This document shows, in pieces, positions 14,076 through 16,958 of a stretch of 16,958 bases of DNA. The notes below the pieces were generated by a model. The model worked only from the letters and a program-made list of their open reading frames with translations. It searched no databases and was not told where the DNA came from. The number at the start of each line of letters is the position of its first letter. Position 1 is the first letter of the stretch. The position numbers and the translations under genes were made by a program. The stretch comes from JBGSKY01 sp041740995 (lineage in GTDB: Bacteria > Planctomycetota > Planctomycetia > Pirellulales > Pirellulaceae). The stretch lies in the NCBI GenBank assembly GCA_041740995.1, contig JBGSKY010000288.1, forward strand, positions 1 to 16,958. The letters are read 5' to 3'.

Positions 14076-16958
14076 ATGTCGAGGTCCAACGACGATCCGT
14101 CGAAAGACCGCAAGCCAAAAGCGCGAAATATTCGGGGCACGTTGGTCAATGATGACTTTCGCAGCGACGCCCTACCCAACGCGAGCCATGACGGCGAACC
14201 AGCTGACCAATCAAGCTCGGGCGATCTGAACGCTCGAGATTCAGTCAACCAGGGTGAGACGGTCGAATTTGCTGCCGGTGCTAGTCCGGATGATGAAAAA
14301 GCGACAGTAAACTACGACCTAGAAATTCATGGGTTAAGCGTTAACCGTGAGACAGTCTTTTTAGACAGTTCGCGACGAACACCTCAAACGAACGTTCAAC
14401 CAGCCGAGCAAAGCTTTACGCAGCATATTCCCGGTTTCCGCATTTTGTCCGAGCTTGGACGCGGAGCGTTCGGGATTGTCTATCGTGCGCATGATGAGAT
14501 GCTCGAACGCGATGTTGCGATCAAGGTGCCGTTGCTCAAGGACGCAAATCTTCGAAGCCAATATATCGCCGAGGCACGCAAGGCAGTTCAGCTTGAGCAC
14601 GTTGGAATCGTGCCTATCTATCACGTCGGTGTGACGCACGATGAACAGCCCTTCGTCGTCCAAAAACTAATCGACGGACCAACCTTGCGGCATGTGCTCA
14701 ACGAAAATCGCGGTTTGCCGATCGTCGAAGCGGCTCGGATGTTGTGGCAGGTTGCGTTAGCGGTCGATCATGCACATGCCGCAGGTATTGTGCATCGCGA
14801 TTTAAAGCCAGAGAACTTGTTGGTCGACGCAACCGGGCGACCATGGGTCGCTGACTTTGGATTGGCCTTGGTTGACGACGAACAAATGCATCGTCGCGGT
14901 GAACTTGCAGGGACGCCAGCCTACATGTCACCTGAACAACTCAGCGGTCGCGCCGACTGGTTGGATGGCCGCAGCGACATTTGGTCGATCGGCGTTATCA
15001 TGTACGAAATGCTCGTCGGCAAGCTGCCATTTAAAGCGCCGACCATCAGTGAGTTGCGTGAACAAGTTTGCGAACGCGAACCGCCTCCAATTCATCAGAA
15101 ATCGCCCGGTGTTCCAACTGAGCTGGACAGCATTTTTCACCGATGTTGCGCCAAACGAGTGGGTGATCGATATGCAAGTGGCCGCGACCTGGCCGCCGCG
15201 TTGGATGAGTTCTTGCAACAAACCGATTTGGTCGACGACTACTCGCCGTCAGGATTTTTACCTTTGGGTTCAGCCCTTGGAACGGCTGTTTCTCGACCGT
15301 CGAGATACAATTCACGACAGAACATCACCCGACGAAATACAACGCAAGTTGCGACGCTCAACAAAACGATCGCCACAACCTCACGCGCTGAAACGCCTCT
15401 AGCTTTACTTTTTTGCGGATTAGCGGTTACTGTTGCGGCTTGGCTGTTGTACGAAAGTCGCCGCGCGGTTCCCAAGAACTTGGTTCAAGAGACCACAACG
15501 ACTGAAGAATCTGTTGGAGTCGGTGGCGACGATCCCATACCGTCAACTGGCAACGCGACGATTTTGACTGAGCCAGTTTTACCGCCAACGATGCCTCCAT
15601 TGGCGAACGAAAAGGAACTATTTGGAAAAAGCGGTGCAGGACAGGTTAGCGAAATAGCGCCAGTCGGAACGATGGATCCGCCGCTTATACGTCCCTTTAA
15701 GGTCGCATTAGGTGGCGGCGGAACGCACGAGAGTCTGACATTAGCGCTACAAGATGCGGAACCTGGCGAAATCATCTACATCGATCCAGGCGTGATGCGA
15801 AATGCGACGGTGATTGACAAAGATGTGGAATTGATCGGCAGCGGAACGGCAGAAACGACCCTCAGCAGCGTTAACGAGCCGTGCATAGTCATAACTAACA
15901 ATGCGTCAGTCGTCGCGCGGAGAATGACGTTGAGCAGCCAAGGTGCGCAGACCAATACCGTGGAAGTAAGGTCTGGGTCATTCCACTTGATCGACTGCGA
16001 ACTTTTTGCGTCATCTTATGATTGCTTGAAGGTTTATGACGAGACGATCGCGGTTGCAAAGAGCTGCGTGTTTGATACGACCGGTCAACCGGCAATTCGT
16101 TGTGAGAACAATTCGCGGCTGACGGTTTCCAACTCCGAGTTCCGATTCGGTGGAGTAACCTCCGCTGCAAAGTCTGGGATTCAAGGCGTGAACTGCAATT
16201 GCGTGGTTGAAAACTGTAATTTCTCAGGGCGCTGCGTCGCTGGAATTCACTTGCGCGACGTAAATGACAAAACGATATTGATACAAGGTTGTCGATTTGA
16301 ACGATCGACCGCCGGTGTCTTCTTGCAACGCTGTAGTGGCGTTCGAATGAGTGCATGGCAAGAGACAACTATGAATGAATTTTCCGACTGCGAAAATCCA
16401 ATCGTGTTGACCGAGAGCAGTGCGAATCTAACTGGCATTCGGATCAAACTCGATCAAGCGCAACGAGGATGCGCAATACAATGCCTGTCGCAATCGGATG
16501 TTCAGCTTGGGGATGTCCAAATCGATGGTTACGCCGTCGGAGTCGGTGCTGTCCGCAGCCGCGTAAACATTCAAGACGCGATCATCCAAGCGTGTGATAA
16601 TGGCATTTACAACGATGGCTCGAATTTAAAAAGCGAACGGGTTGCAATTTTGGATTGTCGCGACATTGGCATCTTAGCGACTGGCGACGGCAATTCCACA
16701 ACTGCCGAAAAATTGGAATTACGAAAAACCGCGATTGGCATTTGGCAGATGTGCGGCGAATCCAATTTGGCAAATTGTCAGATCGACGATGCGGATACAG
16801 CGATATTAATTGGCTCTGATGCCTCGCACTTATCCGAGCTCTCAAAATCGTCAATCGCCTCGCCGTTTCGCAGTCGATTTACTCCGAAAATCGATTTCTC
16901 AATAGGCGCGTCCGTGTTATCGGACATTCTCAAAGTTTCCAAAACAACGACGGCCGTT
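14076..16958 (+). CDS. Transmembrane Ser/Thr protein kinase with extracytoplasmic beta-helix domain (3' end outside window)
   Basis: Open for 961 codons with no stop before the window end; ATG 14076 is the first ATG after the upstream in-frame stop at 14010, with AAGG (14064-14067) 8 bases before it. The polar N-terminal region (1-115) is followed by a complete Hanks-type kinase domain (about 116-395): GRGAFG loop (128-133), catalytic Lys in AIKVP (K150), HRDLKPEN (240-247, Asp242), DFG (260-262) and GTPAYMSPEQ, then SDIWSIGV. All the catalytic residues are present, so it should be active. A single membrane helix at about 442-461 (LALLFCGLAVTVAAWLL) follows. A Pro/Thr/Gly-rich linker leads from about residue 540 into right-handed parallel beta-helix coils rich in short Val/Ile strands, Asn and Cys turns (for example NCNCVVENCNFSG), of the pectate-lyase-like fold. 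The outer part may sense or bind a polysaccharide or surface ligand; that is inference. Confidence 0.95.
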   Translation, partial: MSRSNDDPSKDRKPKARNIRGTLVNDDFRSDALPNASHDGEPADQSSSGDLNARDSVNQGETVEFAAGASPDDEKATVNYDLEIHGLSVNRETVFLDSSRRTPQTNVQPAEQSFTQHIPGFRILSELGRGAFGIVYRAHDEMLERDVAIKVPLLKDANLRSQYIAEARKAVQLEHVGIVPIYHVGVTHDEQPFVVQKLIDGPTLRHVLNENRGLPIVEAARMLWQVALAVDHAHAAGIVHRDLKPENLLVDATGRPWVADFGLALVDDEQMHRRGELAGTPAYMSPEQLSGRADWLDGRSDIWSIGVIMYEMLVGKLPFKAPTISELREQVCEREPPPIHQKSPGVPTELDSIFHRCCAKRVGDRYASGRDLAAALDEFLQQTDLVDDYSPSGFLPLGSALGTAVSRPSRYNSRQNITRRNTTQVATLNKTIATTSRAETPLALLFCGLAVTVAAWLLYESRRAVPKNLVQETTTTEESVGVGGDDPIPSTGNATILTEPVLPPTMPPLANEKELFGKSGAGQVSEIAPVGTMDPPLIRPFKVALGGGGTHESLTLALQDAEPGEIIYIDPGVMRNATVIDKDVELIGSGTAETTLSSVNEPCIVITNNASVVARRMTLSSQGAQTNTVEVRSGSFHLIDCELFASSYDCLKVYDETIAVAKSCVFDTTGQPAIRCENNSRLTVSNSEFRFGGVTSAAKSGIQGVNCNCVVENCNFSGRCVAGIHLRDVNDKTILIQGCRFERSTAGVFLQRCSGVRMSAWQETTMNEFSDCENPIVLTESSANLTGIRIKLDQAQRGCAIQCLSQSDVQLGDVQIDGYAVGVGAVRSRVNIQDAIIQACDNGIYNDGSNLKSERVAILDCRDIGILATGDGNSTTAEKLELRKTAIGIWQMCGESNLANCQIDDADTAILIGSDASHLSELSKSSIASPFRSRFTPKIDFSIGASVLSDILKVSKTTTAV

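Noticed and set aside
13877..14248. Minus-strand ORF of 123 residues opposite the kinase start
   Set aside because: Antisense to the kinase N-terminus and its promoter region; Ser/Arg-rich composition typical of a frame shadow.
1..16958. CRISPR array, toxin-antitoxin, restriction or phage defence genes
   Set aside because: No regularly spaced direct repeats and no protein with the relevant motifs; the SRAP protein is a housekeeping DNA-protection type and not evidence of a defence island.

Overview
The window looks like chromosomal DNA of a marine planctomycete, most likely of the Pirellulaceae (Rhodopirellula/Rubripirellula type). The grounds are a secreted FAD oxidoreductase of the type common in that group, a Ser/Thr kinase joined through one membrane helix to a beta-helix ectodomain, a DUF2760-Hsp70 pair, a Tex-like protein with long disordered insertions, and mostly weak or absent Shine-Dalgarno sites. 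This assignment is inference from gene content; there is no rRNA or other marker in the window.

Layout. Positions 1-544 hold debris: the C-terminal part of an IS630-type transposase runs directly into the end of a LamG-like domain, which carries an in-frame stop. Then comes a secreted FAD-dependent oxidoreductase (617-2473, +). Converging on it is a large membrane signalling protein with PAS, GGDEF, degenerate HD-GYP and possible HPt-like parts (2601-5114, -), followed by a small CPXCG cysteine-rich protein (5304-5501, -). A gap of nearly 480 bp (5502-5979) contains several inverted repeats, the strongest just before the next gene. DUF2760 and Hsp70-like genes (5980-6549 and 6575-8419, +) form a two-gene operon. 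Converging on them is a very long Tex-family RNA-binding protein (8531-12301, -). Divergent from it lie an unrecognised 119-residue gene (12683-13042, +), an SRAP/YedK-type DNA-crosslinking protein (13162-13860, +) and a membrane Ser/Thr kinase with a right-handed beta-helix domain (14076 to the window end, +, incomplete).

Functional picture. The genes are mostly independent housekeeping or signalling units rather than one pathway: c-di-GMP signalling, an Hsp70-like chaperone with its partner, RNA/transcription maintenance by Tex, abasic-site protection by SRAP, and transmembrane phosphorylation signalling. The only clear operon is DUF2760-Hsp70. I see no CRISPR array, tRNA, rRNA, phage or defence island. 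The most unusual items are the domain compositions of the GGDEF/HD-GYP protein, the Tex protein and the kinase, and the hairpin in front of the DUF2760-Hsp70 operon. I did not find a convincing new multi-gene system.
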